The translations under genes and the position numbers were made by a program. Shown in pieces: positions 35,246 to 44,512 of a stretch of 64,000 nt of DNA. Source of the DNA: Planctomycetota bacterium (GTDB taxonomy: Bacteria > Planctomycetota > UBA8108 > JACQVS01). Numbering within the stretch: the stretch's first letter is position 1; each line of letters begins with the position of its first letter. The DNA lies in NCBI GenBank assembly GCA_028280485.1, contig JANQLS010000023.1:41013-105012 (forward strand), in the 5' to 3' direction. The notes beneath the pieces were generated by a model, which ran no database searches, was not told where the DNA came from, and saw nothing but the letters and a program-made list of their open reading frames with translations.

Positions 35246-36124
35246 GTGAATCAACAAACTCCCCTCGAAGACAAGTCAACTGAAGATGATTGGCCTGAGG
35301 ATTTTTCAGTACAATTAAAGTATCCCTTTAAAAATAAGCTGTATTTCATACTTGGGTTATTCCTATTCTTACCCGCGCTATTAATCGCAATTTTCTCCTT
35401 CGAAAAAAATCCTAAAACTGCTACTTATTTAATCATTGGATTCAGCCTTCTCAACTTTTTGATGTTATTGGCTCTTCACTTCTGTCAAAAGTCAATTGAT
35501 ATCAATTATGAAGGAGCATTCTTAAAATCTTGGGGGAAGCTTAAAAAATTACTTCGTTGGGATGATGTAACTGATGTTCTCGATCCGGGAATGGATCTCC
35601 TCCTTATCGGGGAAAGTGATAGCGATAAAATTTATATCGATTCGGGATTAATCAATTACTCCTTAGCAAGAGAATTCATATTTTCAATCTGGTCAAAAGA
35701 GCTGCCGACACAACAAAGAATTCGTTTTCACCTGGGAGGCCTCTGGCTAATTTTTGGAGTCTTTGTTTTTCTACCTGGCCTCATCTTTGTTCCCGCCCTT
35801 ATCAATCGGCACCTCAGTGCGATTTGTTTTGGTAGCTTTATGTTGGTTGGTATTTTCGCATGCCTCCGCCAAATCCGCAGAATCGATTTGAATAAACACT
35901 CTATCGATATCACTAGGGCTTTTGGAGTGGAAACTATCAAGTACTCCGATATGGAAAGAGTGTATGAAGAATCTATCGACCTGAATAATAAGGGGATTAA
36001 ATCGGGATCGATGGGTCGATTAACTTTGAAGTTAATAAACGGAAAAAAATATACTTTTAGTTTTGTCTCAGAGGGAATACACCATTTAAAGACAGCGCTA
36101 CAGCAAAAAATTGACGGGATTTAA
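35246..36124 (+). CDS. Membrane protein with two TM-pair plus PH-like modules
   Basis: A 292-residue protein starting at GTG. It looks internally duplicated: TM pair at ~32-78 (LYFILGLFLFLPALLIAIFS, LIIGFSLLNFLMLLALHF), then a beta-rich segment (AFLKSWGKLKKLLRWDDVTD); and TM pair at ~168-210 (LGGLWLIFGVFVFLPGLIFV, FGSFMLVGIFACL), then a second beta-rich segment (SIDITRAFGVETIKYSDMER, LTLKLINGKKYTFSFV). Such beta segments after TM pairs are typical of bacterial PH-like domains. It is likely an integral membrane protein of unknown role, coupled with the small protein just upstream. Confidence 0.83.
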   Translation: MNQQTPLEDKSTEDDWPEDFSVQLKYPFKNKLYFILGLFLFLPALLIAIFSFEKNPKTATYLIIGFSLLNFLMLLALHFCQKSIDINYEGAFLKSWGKLKKLLRWDDVTDVLDPGMDLLLIGESDSDKIYIDSGLINYSLAREFIFSIWSKELPTQQRIRFHLGGLWLIFGVFVFLPGLIFVPALINRHLSAICFGSFMLVGIFACLRQIRRIDLNKHSIDITRAFGVETIKYSDMERVYEESIDLNNKGIKSGSMGRLTLKLINGKKYTFSFVSEGIHHLKTALQQKIDGI

Positions 36125-36202
36125 GGTAAATATCTGGGTCTCTTAATCCGATAACACGGAAGAATAGATCTCTTAATTTGACCTTAGAGAGGGGTGAAAA
36201 TC

Positions 36203-37849
36203 ATGTTGAGGTGCTGGGTATTAATTTCCTTTTTCGCCGTTAGCTCCATACTTCAAGCCGAAACCATCACTGTAGAATCAGACGGAAGTGGAGACCACAA
36301 CTCGATTCAATCGGCAGTGGATGTGGCTCAAAATGGGGATCTCATCCTTGTTGGACCAGGTATTTATGAATCGAATCGCTCCCTGACATTCTCGGGGAAA
36401 GCCATTACCCTTCGCTCCACCCAAGGTCCTAACCGAACGACAATTCAACTCTTTGACTCTCCTGCTCACTTCTTAGATCGATTCAGTGTGGTGATTTTTA
36501 ACAGGGGCGAAGGTCCCGAAAGCGTTTTAGAGGGATTCACTATTCGACAAGGACGAGGCACAAAAGCATCTTCACTCTCCCTCGCGAACGGCGGAGGTAT
36601 TCTTTGTACTTCGAGTTCCTCTCCCACCATCAAAAACTGCACCATCAGAGACAACGAAGTCGAAGGCAGCGGAGGAGGGATCTCTTGTGAGGTCGGTTCT
36701 TCCCCTAAGATCATCGATTGTGAGATTGTGGTGAATCGAGCGAGGTCGGGAGATGGAGGTGGGATTTTTTGCAGCCGTAGTTCTTCCCCCGAAATCATCA
36801 ATTGTAAAATTCGGTCGAATGCTGCGGGCAACAACGGCGGAGGAATTTCTTGTACTCGAGATTCCTCGCCAATCATCAGTAATTGCTCCATTCTGAATAA
36901 TATCGGGAGCGGCATCCAGTGCTTATCAGGTTCTTCACCTCATGTCGATCGTTGTGAAATTGCAGGAAATACTGCTGCCTTCGGAGGAGGGATTCATATC
37001 AGTCGGTCTTCTCCCACGTTCTCTAACTGCAAGATCACAGATAACAAAGCGGAGTTGGGCGACCTTGGCGGTGGCCTCGGTGGAGGGGTTTATTCTTTTA
37101 GTTCAGCGCCCTATCTTGAGAACTCCTTGATCGTTCGCAACTCTGGACTTTTTGGGGGCGGTTTTAATTTTCGAAGTAGCACCGGAGCTACAGTTTTGAA
37201 TTGTACGGTTGCCGGAAATAATGTCAGTCGAGCTGGAGGCGGATTTTTAGTTAACGATTCGACCGTAAGGATTCATAATTCGATTATCTGGGGAAACCTG
37301 GAAGGCTCGATCGAGTTAGAGCTGGAAGCTCTCGCCGACATTACCCATAGCTGTATCGAATCGAATGAGAACTGGCTGGGAGGTGGTAATATCGATGAAG
37401 ACCCACTCTTCGTCGATGAGGAATCCTACCGGCTTCAACCGGACTCCCCCGCGATCGACGCGGGAAACTCAAGCACCGCACCCTCTCAAGATCTCGATGG
37501 AATGGCTCGCCCCTGCGGAAATGAAGCTGATATGGGTGCCTGGGAACATTGTGAGGACATTAATCCAAACACCGCATTTTTACGAGGTGAGACCAACGAA
37601 GATGGAGACTTAAACGTCTCCGACGCTGTCGCTATACTCATCTACCTCTTCACTGACAGGGAGATACTGAACTGTGTTAATAGTGCAGACATCGACGATG
37701 ATGGGCAGGTTTTACTCAATGACCCCATCCGCTTATTGGAGTACCTCTTCCTCAGCGGAGAACCACCACAAGCTCCATTTAAAAGCTGCGGTTTTGATCC
37801 CACTCCAGGAGGAGAGTTAACGTGTGTTTCTCAGGTGAATTGCAATTAG
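36203..37849 (+). CDS. Secreted right-handed beta-helix protein with dockerin
   Basis: A 548-residue protein. The ATG at 36203 is preferred over a GTG at 36194 because a GAGAGGGG purine run sits 8 bases before it. A signal peptide (to ~20, LQAETI) is followed by a parallel beta-helix region at ~25-430 with the usual repeats: GDGGGIFCSRSSSPEIINCK, GGGISCTRDSSPIISNCSIL, the DGSGDHNSIQSAVDVAQNGD start and SPAIDAGNSSTAPSQDLDG end. The C-terminus (~450-545) is the Cys-rich dockerin-like module (FLRGETNEDGDLNVSDAVA, DIDDDGQVLLND, SCGFDPTPGGELTCVSQVNC). Proteins of this architecture often bind or cleave polysaccharide; no lyase catalytic residues could be assigned. Confidence 0.91.
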   Translation: MLRCWVLISFFAVSSILQAETITVESDGSGDHNSIQSAVDVAQNGDLILVGPGIYESNRSLTFSGKAITLRSTQGPNRTTIQLFDSPAHFLDRFSVVIFNRGEGPESVLEGFTIRQGRGTKASSLSLANGGGILCTSSSSPTIKNCTIRDNEVEGSGGGISCEVGSSPKIIDCEIVVNRARSGDGGGIFCSRSSSPEIINCKIRSNAAGNNGGGISCTRDSSPIISNCSILNNIGSGIQCLSGSSPHVDRCEIAGNTAAFGGGIHISRSSPTFSNCKITDNKAELGDLGGGLGGGVYSFSSAPYLENSLIVRNSGLFGGGFNFRSSTGATVLNCTVAGNNVSRAGGGFLVNDSTVRIHNSIIWGNLEGSIELELEALADITHSCIESNENWLGGGNIDEDPLFVDEESYRLQPDSPAIDAGNSSTAPSQDLDGMARPCGNEADMGAWEHCEDINPNTAFLRGETNEDGDLNVSDAVAILIYLFTDREILNCVNSADIDDDGQVLLNDPIRLLEYLFLSGEPPQAPFKSCGFDPTPGGELTCVSQVNCN

Positions 37850-37929
37850 CCATCGACTCCAGAGTCTTCTCTTGATTCCAAATATTGATGACGGCGAGGA
37901 TCAATAAGCTTCAATTTTTATCGTTCCCA

Positions 37930-40900
37930 TCAGGGATTCAAGCAAAGGCCAAATGATTCACACGTTAGATTGTCTTCAGTCGGATCGACACCACATGTTT
38001 CGAAACCAGGAGCTGCTGGTGGAGCTGTACCTAAAAATTGATAGCTCAAACTTGCTATAGGATCTGATACATCGAGAAAACTCGAATCATCAAAATCGCA
38101 AGCGTCAAAACAAGTCGGTGTGAAAGTTCCAATGAACTGGTAAGTCAGGTTAGTGACAGCATCCGCGATGTCGACACTTCCGTCTACATTACAATCACCG
38201 CGTAAGAATTGAGGCCCATCATTAATTGATGCTGGTCCAAGACAAACCAACATCTCTCCGGCCACGTGTTTAAGCTGAAAGCTTTGTGAGAACACAAGTT
38301 CATCGGGTTGAGGGATTTCACTGATGACGAGGTACTCTTCGTTTTCGAAACCAGGATTCAAAACCACACGATCCCCCACAGAAAAGAAATCACCACTCGT
38401 TTCTAATTCTTCCTGGGTGGTGATATGAATTTGGTTCTCCCCAATTTCAGCCCCATTCGGGCAGGAGGTCATCGGCGCTAAATCTGCCATAGCAGGCTTA
38501 CCCATAGCAATAACTTCCTCAGGAGTGGAGTTTTCCCAACCGGCTGCTTCTGTCCAGACCCTGATACGGCTGGAGTCTCGAATGGACTCTCCATTCTCTA
38601 CTCTTCCCGCTTGAGCTACAGGACCATCGAGACGAAACTCTACTTTTTCATCCACTGGACCTGCTCCACCTCCAGCCTTTTCAGTAATTTCAAAGAGGAT
38701 CTCTCTGCCAAGAAACGCTGGAAAGTAGTAGGGAATGCGTTTGATAAAATCTGAAATTAAGTCATCCCAGATAAAGGGCGAATAGGCTCGAACAAAATCT
38801 AAAGCGACATTGGAAAGCGGAGCACTTCCATTGATCAGAACAAACTCTCCTTGAGGATTTTCGCGACGAATCTCGATCGTCTTTGGGTTACCTTTTTCAT
38901 CGTAAACCACTCGCCCCTTTCCATCGAGAATGGTTTCCTTGGTGCGTGGTCTTAAAAATTTCTGATTCGGCCCCCCCTTCAAGACAGACAAGTTATCTAC
39001 AAAGTACCCAGCTGTTGGAGTACGATGCCTACCGGGACCAATCGTCACCATAGCTTCTCCACCTTCAACACAACACCTCAAATACTCTTCTCTAACTTTT
39101 TGCATTCTGAAGGTGTAACTTTCACCATGTTGCATATCTACAAACTGAGCCAACTGCTCGTAGATCGCCTTACGCTTTTCATCATCTTTTATGATTCGAC
39201 CGTTTTTATCGAAGATACCCAAAAAATCGACATCCCCCGCTACTGGCAGTTCTCCATCTGGCCCTGACATCTCGATGTCCCAAACCCGTCGATTCGAATC
39301 TGGGGCAACGGGATCCTTGACTGTTCCGACAGGCTTCTGAATCACCTCTCTCGATTCATTGACCCCCACTTCGTAAGACATATCTCTCTTAACGGTTTGT
39401 TCTCCATAGCCGAAGTTGGTTTCCACTTTCGTTCGAGTGATCTGCGAACTATCGAGATCCAATTGAGGAGCAAGTTTATTCCATTCCTTGGCACGAGTTT
39501 TAAGTCTCGTCCTAACCTCCTTCGCTAACACACTATTGGTTTGGAGATCGGAATTTAATCCTTTGAGACGATCCATGTAGGCGTCGAGGGCAGCCTCAAG
39601 TTCTCCGTCAACTTTCCCTGCAAGTCCTGGGGGAGGTTCTATCACTTGAACTTTAGCGGCTGAACTCTTGGGATAGCCTAGATAATTGATGTCGATATCA
39701 TTAACACACTTAAATTTGAGAACTTGCGGCTTGGGGTAGGCCTTCTTGTTTTCGATGAGCGCTCTGGCACGGGGATCACGAGATCTAAAAGCTACGATAC
39801 AATCCATCTCCTCGCAAATAGTTTGAATGTTCTTCTTTAATCGAGTTGAAAGACCGTAAATTTCTCTAAGAAGATCATCGGAGAGTCCATCCCCAGCTTT
39901 TAATACGGTAGATAAATCCGTCACATTTGGGTCTGCTCGACCCGCCGCAAGTCGATCTGAAAGGCTGACTTCTTGTCGCATCGCCTTTTGTCGGAGAACG
40001 CGATTTGCTACATTCTCTCCCACATCATTTGCTGTTTTTCTCAGCTGCTTCCAGAGCTTCAAAAAACTCTTTCCCATGATGAATGGCTCGAGCAACATAT
40101 CAGGATTGGCACCCAAAAAGTGTCCTATCTGAAATTGGACCTCCTCCATGTCCCCATCATCGACCGCCTTGAGAAATTTTGATATGGCCCCCACTCCCGC
40201 TAACGCGAATTGCTCGAACGCCATCGGCGCCCCCTTGATTCCCATGACTCCCAACTCGACTCTTTTGACATAATCATCATAAATCGTCCCGAAGAAAAGT
40301 TCGAGTGCCTCGAGATCTCCCATCATCGCTTGAAAGGCTGTCTTCATTAAAAACACCTTGTGAGCGAACATTCTTCCGCCGAGATCATCGGCATACTGAT
40401 AGAGTCCATACATCGCCGGAGCAAAATCATTGACGAAACCGTCGGAGAACCCACAAACCCAGATCCAGTGACCATCTTCGATACAATCTTGTCGGTAGCT
40501 ATCTGGAGTAGGATCGTTCGCAGCAAACCTTACTTGGTATCCACTAACCCAATCCCCTTTATCTTCTAGCTTAACTTGACTATCAGCATCTGTGAGAGAA
40601 TCATCATCCTGGATTACCCACACCCGTACTCCGTATTCAACTTCCCCCGTAGTATGCCCCACAGTAGGAAGCGAACGAAACGTCCCCACAATATCTAAGC
40701 GACTTCCATCCCCTTCTGGGGGAAGTACAAAAAACTGGTACTCTTCCGCAGTTTCCCCAATGCTCGCATCGTCCATAAAGCCGCCACCCAAATTGCCCTT
40801 GCTCTTTGGATATACCAGCACCAAAAGGTCCTTGCCTTCTCCTTCTTCTCCTCCAGCACTTTCCATAGTCACATTTTGGATGAAGCCTTCTACACGAACC

Positions 40901-42864
40901 GCCTGACCGGAAAGAAATTCGGTCCGAGTGTTATTTGTTTTACTGATGCCCCATTTGAGCAATACCTTGTCGAGGATATTAAGATCCTCCTCTTGATACC
41001 CACGCACTTGGTGGCCATCGATGCTGCCGATCACTAATGCTTCCACTTCCAAATTAGCTGGGGCTTCAAAGGCATTGAGGTTCCATTTAAATGTCGCTGT
41101 CCCTCCACTCTCAAGATCGACTGCTAAAGGTTCTAACTCCGTCCCCGCTGGAGGGGAATATCTCAGTTGAGTCAAGGGAACACCCGGGCTCTCCTGGTCA
41201 CGGCTCGTAATCCATTTCAAGGCATCCTTCTCACTTTGAAGAGTGACTCCATCGACACGTTGATTTGAAATGTTTTTTACCGTAATCGTCAGTTCAAGGC
41301 AGTTGGAAATATCCGGCGAGTTCTCTAACTCGATACAATCAGCAGTTTTCTCTGCATCTTCGGATTGGTTGAGAACCAACTCATGAGGCGTGCTCGAAAT
41401 CTCGATTTCAAAGGGAGAAATAGCAATTTTTTCCAGAGTTTCGATGAGCTCTTCGCCACCACCAGGTTCATCGGTAACGGTAATCGCTGCCTTCAACTCA
41501 GTCACCCCTGCTTTCAATGCAATGATGGGTACATAGAAAGTTTGAGTGGGATTCTCGGGAGTTAAAACAAAAGGCTCAGGTAGCTCGTCAACATCTACCC
41601 CTAAGAGTTGTTTCTCTTCATCGGTTTCAGTTTCTTCAAGCAGTGGATCCAGAAAAGAAATAGTCTGCGGATCTTCTTCATAGGAAGTCACTCGAACTAG
41701 GGCATTGATCTTCGTACCTATTTTAATTCGATCAGGTGAAGTGATGATGTCGAGTTGAATCCCACTTTGGTTGAGGATAACCCATTGGAGATGCTCCGTA
41801 ATCACATCGCTGACTCTCTCTCCGGGACCATTCAGGGATGTCACATAGATCCCCATGATCTCACGAGGAACGTTTTCGACGGGGTGCCCACGTAAAGTGT
41901 GTTCCCCCACTTTTACATAGGCAAGCTGACTTCCATCTGGCGACCAAGCCATCGGCGTGTTGCGGGTAATATTCTCTTGGGAAAAGGCAGCAGGAAGGGG
42001 GTGGTGATCGGTCGTTACCAACTGAACTTCATTTGAGCCTGAAGCAGAAATGAGCCCCACGTTTCGCCCCTCATAAGAGAAACTTTGAGGAGCACCATAG
42101 ACAGTACGAATAATTGTTCGCCTAACTGCGATACGGTTATCAATAGGCGACCAGACTGGCACTTCTACCATCTCTCTAACCCGCACAATCGACCGTCCAT
42201 CGTTGATCGTGGTAAAATTTGCCTTGGGAGTATAGAGAGTGGATCTCTCCCCGGAAGCGAGGTCGAGTACGGCAATCGTTTTCGCCGTTAGGGAACTTTC
42301 TCGGGCGCAGTTCCCAAACCGCTCTTCTGGGCAATTGGTGGCCGTAATTGGAATTGTTATTTCGTATGCGATTTTCGAACCATCGGGCGACCAGGATAGA
42401 TAGGGTGTTTGTAAATCTGGAATCTCTTGAAGTAAAGTACCATCAGGACGAAAAATTTTCAGACTAGCATCTGGCCGATAAATAATCGCAATTCTATCCC
42501 CGATAGGCGTCCATGTGGCCACATAGGTATGATTGGCATAGGAAACATCATCGATCCCTGGCCGATTGCGATTTTCAAAATTGAGATCACCGGTTAAAAG
42601 GCTTGCCTGATGGATGTAGGCGATCCTTTTTCCATTTGGGGCGACCGGCCCGGGGAAGACATTGTCTCGCCAAACTCGGACCTCGCCGGTTGAAAGATCC
42701 TGAATGCAAACCCCTGGAACTCTTGGGACACACTGATAGACAAAGGCTTCTTGGTTTTGAACCTGGGCTAAAACATCGGAAAGAGGTGTAAAACAGAAAT
42801 TGCAAATGATCGTAATTAAAAAGAGGCGGCAGTTCTTACTTCTAAAATTGAATATGAGTTCCAC
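37930..42864 (-). CDS. Giant secreted TolB-propeller protein with adenylyl-cyclase-like domain and dockerin
   Basis: A 1644-residue protein from a GTG start, with a signal peptide to ~34. Residues ~40-370 are PD40/TolB-type propeller blades (TPYLSWSPDGSKIAYEI, TPMAWSPDGSQLAYVKVG). Residues ~375-760 are Ig-like/CARDB-type domains. A helical region at ~800-1010 with a Gly/Ala-rich membrane-like patch follows. Residues ~1020-1260 resemble class II nucleotidyl cyclases (anthrax edema factor, CyaA, ExoY): FRSRDPRARALIENKKAYPK then VLKFK near 1030-1055, LPVAGDVDFLGIF near 1211, and MQHGES near 1246. The Lys pair, Asp-x-Asp and His are in the right order; one catalytic His is Lys and the usual Asn is not obvious. 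A dockerin-like module (~1553-1640) ends the protein. Cyclase activity is inference. Confidence 0.88.
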   Translation of the reverse strand: MELIFNFRSKNCRLFLITIICNFCFTPLSDVLAQVQNQEAFVYQCVPRVPGVCIQDLSTGEVRVWRDNVFPGPVAPNGKRIAYIHQASLLTGDLNFENRNRPGIDDVSYANHTYVATWTPIGDRIAIIYRPDASLKIFRPDGTLLQEIPDLQTPYLSWSPDGSKIAYEITIPITATNCPEERFGNCARESSLTAKTIAVLDLASGERSTLYTPKANFTTINDGRSIVRVREMVEVPVWSPIDNRIAVRRTIIRTVYGAPQSFSYEGRNVGLISASGSNEVQLVTTDHHPLPAAFSQENITRNTPMAWSPDGSQLAYVKVGEHTLRGHPVENVPREIMGIYVTSLNGPGERVSDVITEHLQWVILNQSGIQLDIITSPDRIKIGTKINALVRVTSYEEDPQTISFLDPLLEETETDEEKQLLGVDVDELPEPFVLTPENPTQTFYVPIIALKAGVTELKAAITVTDEPGGGEELIETLEKIAISPFEIEISSTPHELVLNQSEDAEKTADCIELENSPDISNCLELTITVKNISNQRVDGVTLQSEKDALKWITSRDQESPGVPLTQLRYSPPAGTELEPLAVDLESGGTATFKWNLNAFEAPANLEVEALVIGSIDGHQVRGYQEEDLNILDKVLLKWGISKTNNTRTEFLSGQAVRVEGFIQNVTMESAGGEEGEGKDLLVLVYPKSKGNLGGGFMDDASIGETAEEYQFFVLPPEGDGSRLDIVGTFRSLPTVGHTTGEVEYGVRVWVIQDDDSLTDADSQVKLEDKGDWVSGYQVRFAANDPTPDSYRQDCIEDGHWIWVCGFSDGFVNDFAPAMYGLYQYADDLGGRMFAHKVFLMKTAFQAMMGDLEALELFFGTIYDDYVKRVELGVMGIKGAPMAFEQFALAGVGAISKFLKAVDDGDMEEVQFQIGHFLGANPDMLLEPFIMGKSFLKLWKQLRKTANDVGENVANRVLRQKAMRQEVSLSDRLAAGRADPNVTDLSTVLKAGDGLSDDLLREIYGLSTRLKKNIQTICEEMDCIVAFRSRDPRARALIENKKAYPKPQVLKFKCVNDIDINYLGYPKSSAAKVQVIEPPPGLAGKVDGELEAALDAYMDRLKGLNSDLQTNSVLAKEVRTRLKTRAKEWNKLAPQLDLDSSQITRTKVETNFGYGEQTVKRDMSYEVGVNESREVIQKPVGTVKDPVAPDSNRRVWDIEMSGPDGELPVAGDVDFLGIFDKNGRIIKDDEKRKAIYEQLAQFVDMQHGESYTFRMQKVREEYLRCCVEGGEAMVTIGPGRHRTPTAGYFVDNLSVLKGGPNQKFLRPRTKETILDGKGRVVYDEKGNPKTIEIRRENPQGEFVLINGSAPLSNVALDFVRAYSPFIWDDLISDFIKRIPYYFPAFLGREILFEITEKAGGGAGPVDEKVEFRLDGPVAQAGRVENGESIRDSSRIRVWTEAAGWENSTPEEVIAMGKPAMADLAPMTSCPNGAEIGENQIHITTQEELETSGDFFSVGDRVVLNPGFENEEYLVISEIPQPDELVFSQSFQLKHVAGEMLVCLGPASINDGPQFLRGDCNVDGSVDIADAVTNLTYQFIGTFTPTCFDACDFDDSSFLDVSDPIASLSYQFLGTAPPAAPGFETCGVDPTEDNLTCESFGLCLNP

Positions 42865-43141
42865 GATTACCCGCTAATACCTATCTACAATTGTTGATAA
42901 TGACTGTTTTCAATAGCCCCCAATCATTTAATTATACTCCGGCATCTAGACTCTAAAGGATTAAAACCATGAAGTATCAATGAGACCAGAATGAAAATTA
43001 ATCCCGGAAAAATCCGTGGAAAATCTCTCGCCCTGGGCTTGAGTCATACATTTATTGCTGGCATAAAGGATTACCAAAGCACAATATGGACCAGGAGTTG
43101 AGATACGTTGACGAAGAGTCTAAGGGGTATAAGTTCTAAAC

Positions 43142-43927
43142 ATGAAGATTCCAAAAACGGTTCTGATAGCGATACTCCTCTCAGCGACAGGGACTTTATG
43201 TTGGATCATTGATAATGCTGTAATACTTAAGAGCTACAAAGATTCAGCATTTGAAAAATACTACGTTATTGGAGAGTTCAAACTATCGCCTCTATTGTAT
43301 TTTTCAGTCATAGCCTTTATTGGTATTCAAGGTGGTATAGCTAGCTATTTATTTAATTGGGAAAAAGCGGCCAAGCAAAGGTGCATAGTATTAATCGCTT
43401 CCATATTAGTAACGATTTCAAACCTCAGCACATGTATATACTTCTTCAACTATTCTTTCCACTGGTATTTATTATGGATAGGAATCTCAATCAGTCCAGT
43501 CGTGCTCGGTCTAAGTATTTCATATCTCACCGCTACTTCAAATAGCCCAAATCGAAATAAAATTATCCAATCGATTTTGCTATCAATTCTTACCCTAGGA
43601 TTAGCCTTATCACCCATCAGTGTTTATTCCTCGCGGTGGCCAATGAAATTAGCTCATTTCGTATCTAAACCATTATTGAACCAATTAGCCGATGAGGTGG
43701 AGATAGGAATTGATCACTCATTCCCTCGTTGGGCCGGGTTGTTTCGAATCATCCAGTCAAGAAAAGTGGATGGTTCAGTCCTATTAATCATCAACAGAGA
43801 TTTAGATAGATATGAATATGGCGCACTTGTCAGGCATGGGGCTCAACCGACTACAAAAAAATTATTCCCCTCTATAAGCAGCCACTTTCTTATATCTGGT
43901 GATTGGAAATTCTTATCGGGCGGCTGA
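43142..43927 (+). CDS. Multi-pass membrane protein
   Basis: A 261-residue protein with about five membrane segments: VLIAILLSATGTLCWII, LLYFSVIAFIGIQGGIASYL, CIVLIASILVTISNLSTCIY, YLLWIGISISPVVLGLSISY and SILLSILTLGLALSPISVY. A soluble C-terminal ~80 residues follow (DHSFPRWAGLFRIIQSRKVD, LLIINRDLDRYEYG). No family is recognised. It is an isolated gene between the giant propeller protein and the EthD protein. Its base composition is slightly more AT-rich than its neighbours. Confidence 0.72.
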   Translation: MKIPKTVLIAILLSATGTLCWIIDNAVILKSYKDSAFEKYYVIGEFKLSPLLYFSVIAFIGIQGGIASYLFNWEKAAKQRCIVLIASILVTISNLSTCIYFFNYSFHWYLLWIGISISPVVLGLSISYLTATSNSPNRNKIIQSILLSILTLGLALSPISVYSSRWPMKLAHFVSKPLLNQLADEVEIGIDHSFPRWAGLFRIIQSRKVDGSVLLIINRDLDRYEYGALVRHGAQPTTKKLFPSISSHFLISGDWKFLSGG

Positions 43928-43947
43928 TAAATTAACCAACAAAAACT

Positions 43948-44310
43948 TTAAAACTCAACCTCCCGCACAATGAAAGCTGAAGACTTGGAATGGTCAATAA
44001 ATTTGTTCTCGTCTTCCAGTAAAGCCGCACCTAATTTCTGCCCTTCGGGAGAACTCATTCCTTCCATTAAATCTTGTTCAGATTCAAACCAAACTTCAGC
44101 CACTCCGTCGTAAGCAGGTCTCATCCCCCTTGAATCCTGCAAGCCGTCATTCAATGGAGTTTCGATAGTGAGGGATTGTACGTACTTCTTAGCCCTCATG
44201 GCATCGGCATTCTCCATAAAGAATGGGCCGTGTTTGTGTTGCCAGTAATCTTGAAACTCTTCTCGGGTCATATCGGGATGGCGGGTGATGCACATTACGA
44301 ATTTAATCAT
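43948..44310 (-). CDS. EthD-domain protein
   Basis: A 120-residue small cytoplasmic protein of the EthD/dimeric alpha-beta-barrel type. The characteristic start IKFVMCITRHPDMTREEFQD is followed by YWQHKHGPFFMENA and the later YDGVAEVWFESEQDLMEGMS, then the final strand SSAFIVREVEF. EthD itself is linked to ether degradation in actinobacteria, but most members are of unknown role and may be monooxygenases or binding proteins. It is a single gene, divergent from the sulfatase at 44513. Confidence 0.88.
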   Translation of the reverse strand: MIKFVMCITRHPDMTREEFQDYWQHKHGPFFMENADAMRAKKYVQSLTIETPLNDGLQDSRGMRPAYDGVAEVWFESEQDLMEGMSSPEGQKLGAALLEDENKFIDHSKSSAFIVREVEF

Positions 44311-44512
44311 GATGATTCTTCCTTCTCTTTAACTTCATTAGATCTCAATAAATAATTAAATCGCTTGGAGTGAATTGACTTCTCAACTCCTCATTCGTCA
44401 TACTAAATGAATCAATAGGGCAAAAGTATTGAATTCCAAAATCAAATTTTCAAATCCAAAATATCTAATTCAGCCTGCGAGAAAGCAAGCACCTGATTGA
44501 AAAGGTATCTAA

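Noticed and set aside
36600..37250. Repeated SSSP...NC stretches considered as a tandem DNA repeat
   Set aside because: The periodicity is at protein level (beta-helix coils of ~22-27 residues) and the DNA copies are too divergent for a recent tandem array.
42991..43101. 36-codon frame (KINPGKIRGKSLALGL...) in the gap before the membrane protein
   Set aside because: It reads somewhat like protein but is very short, has no continuation and no recognised family.
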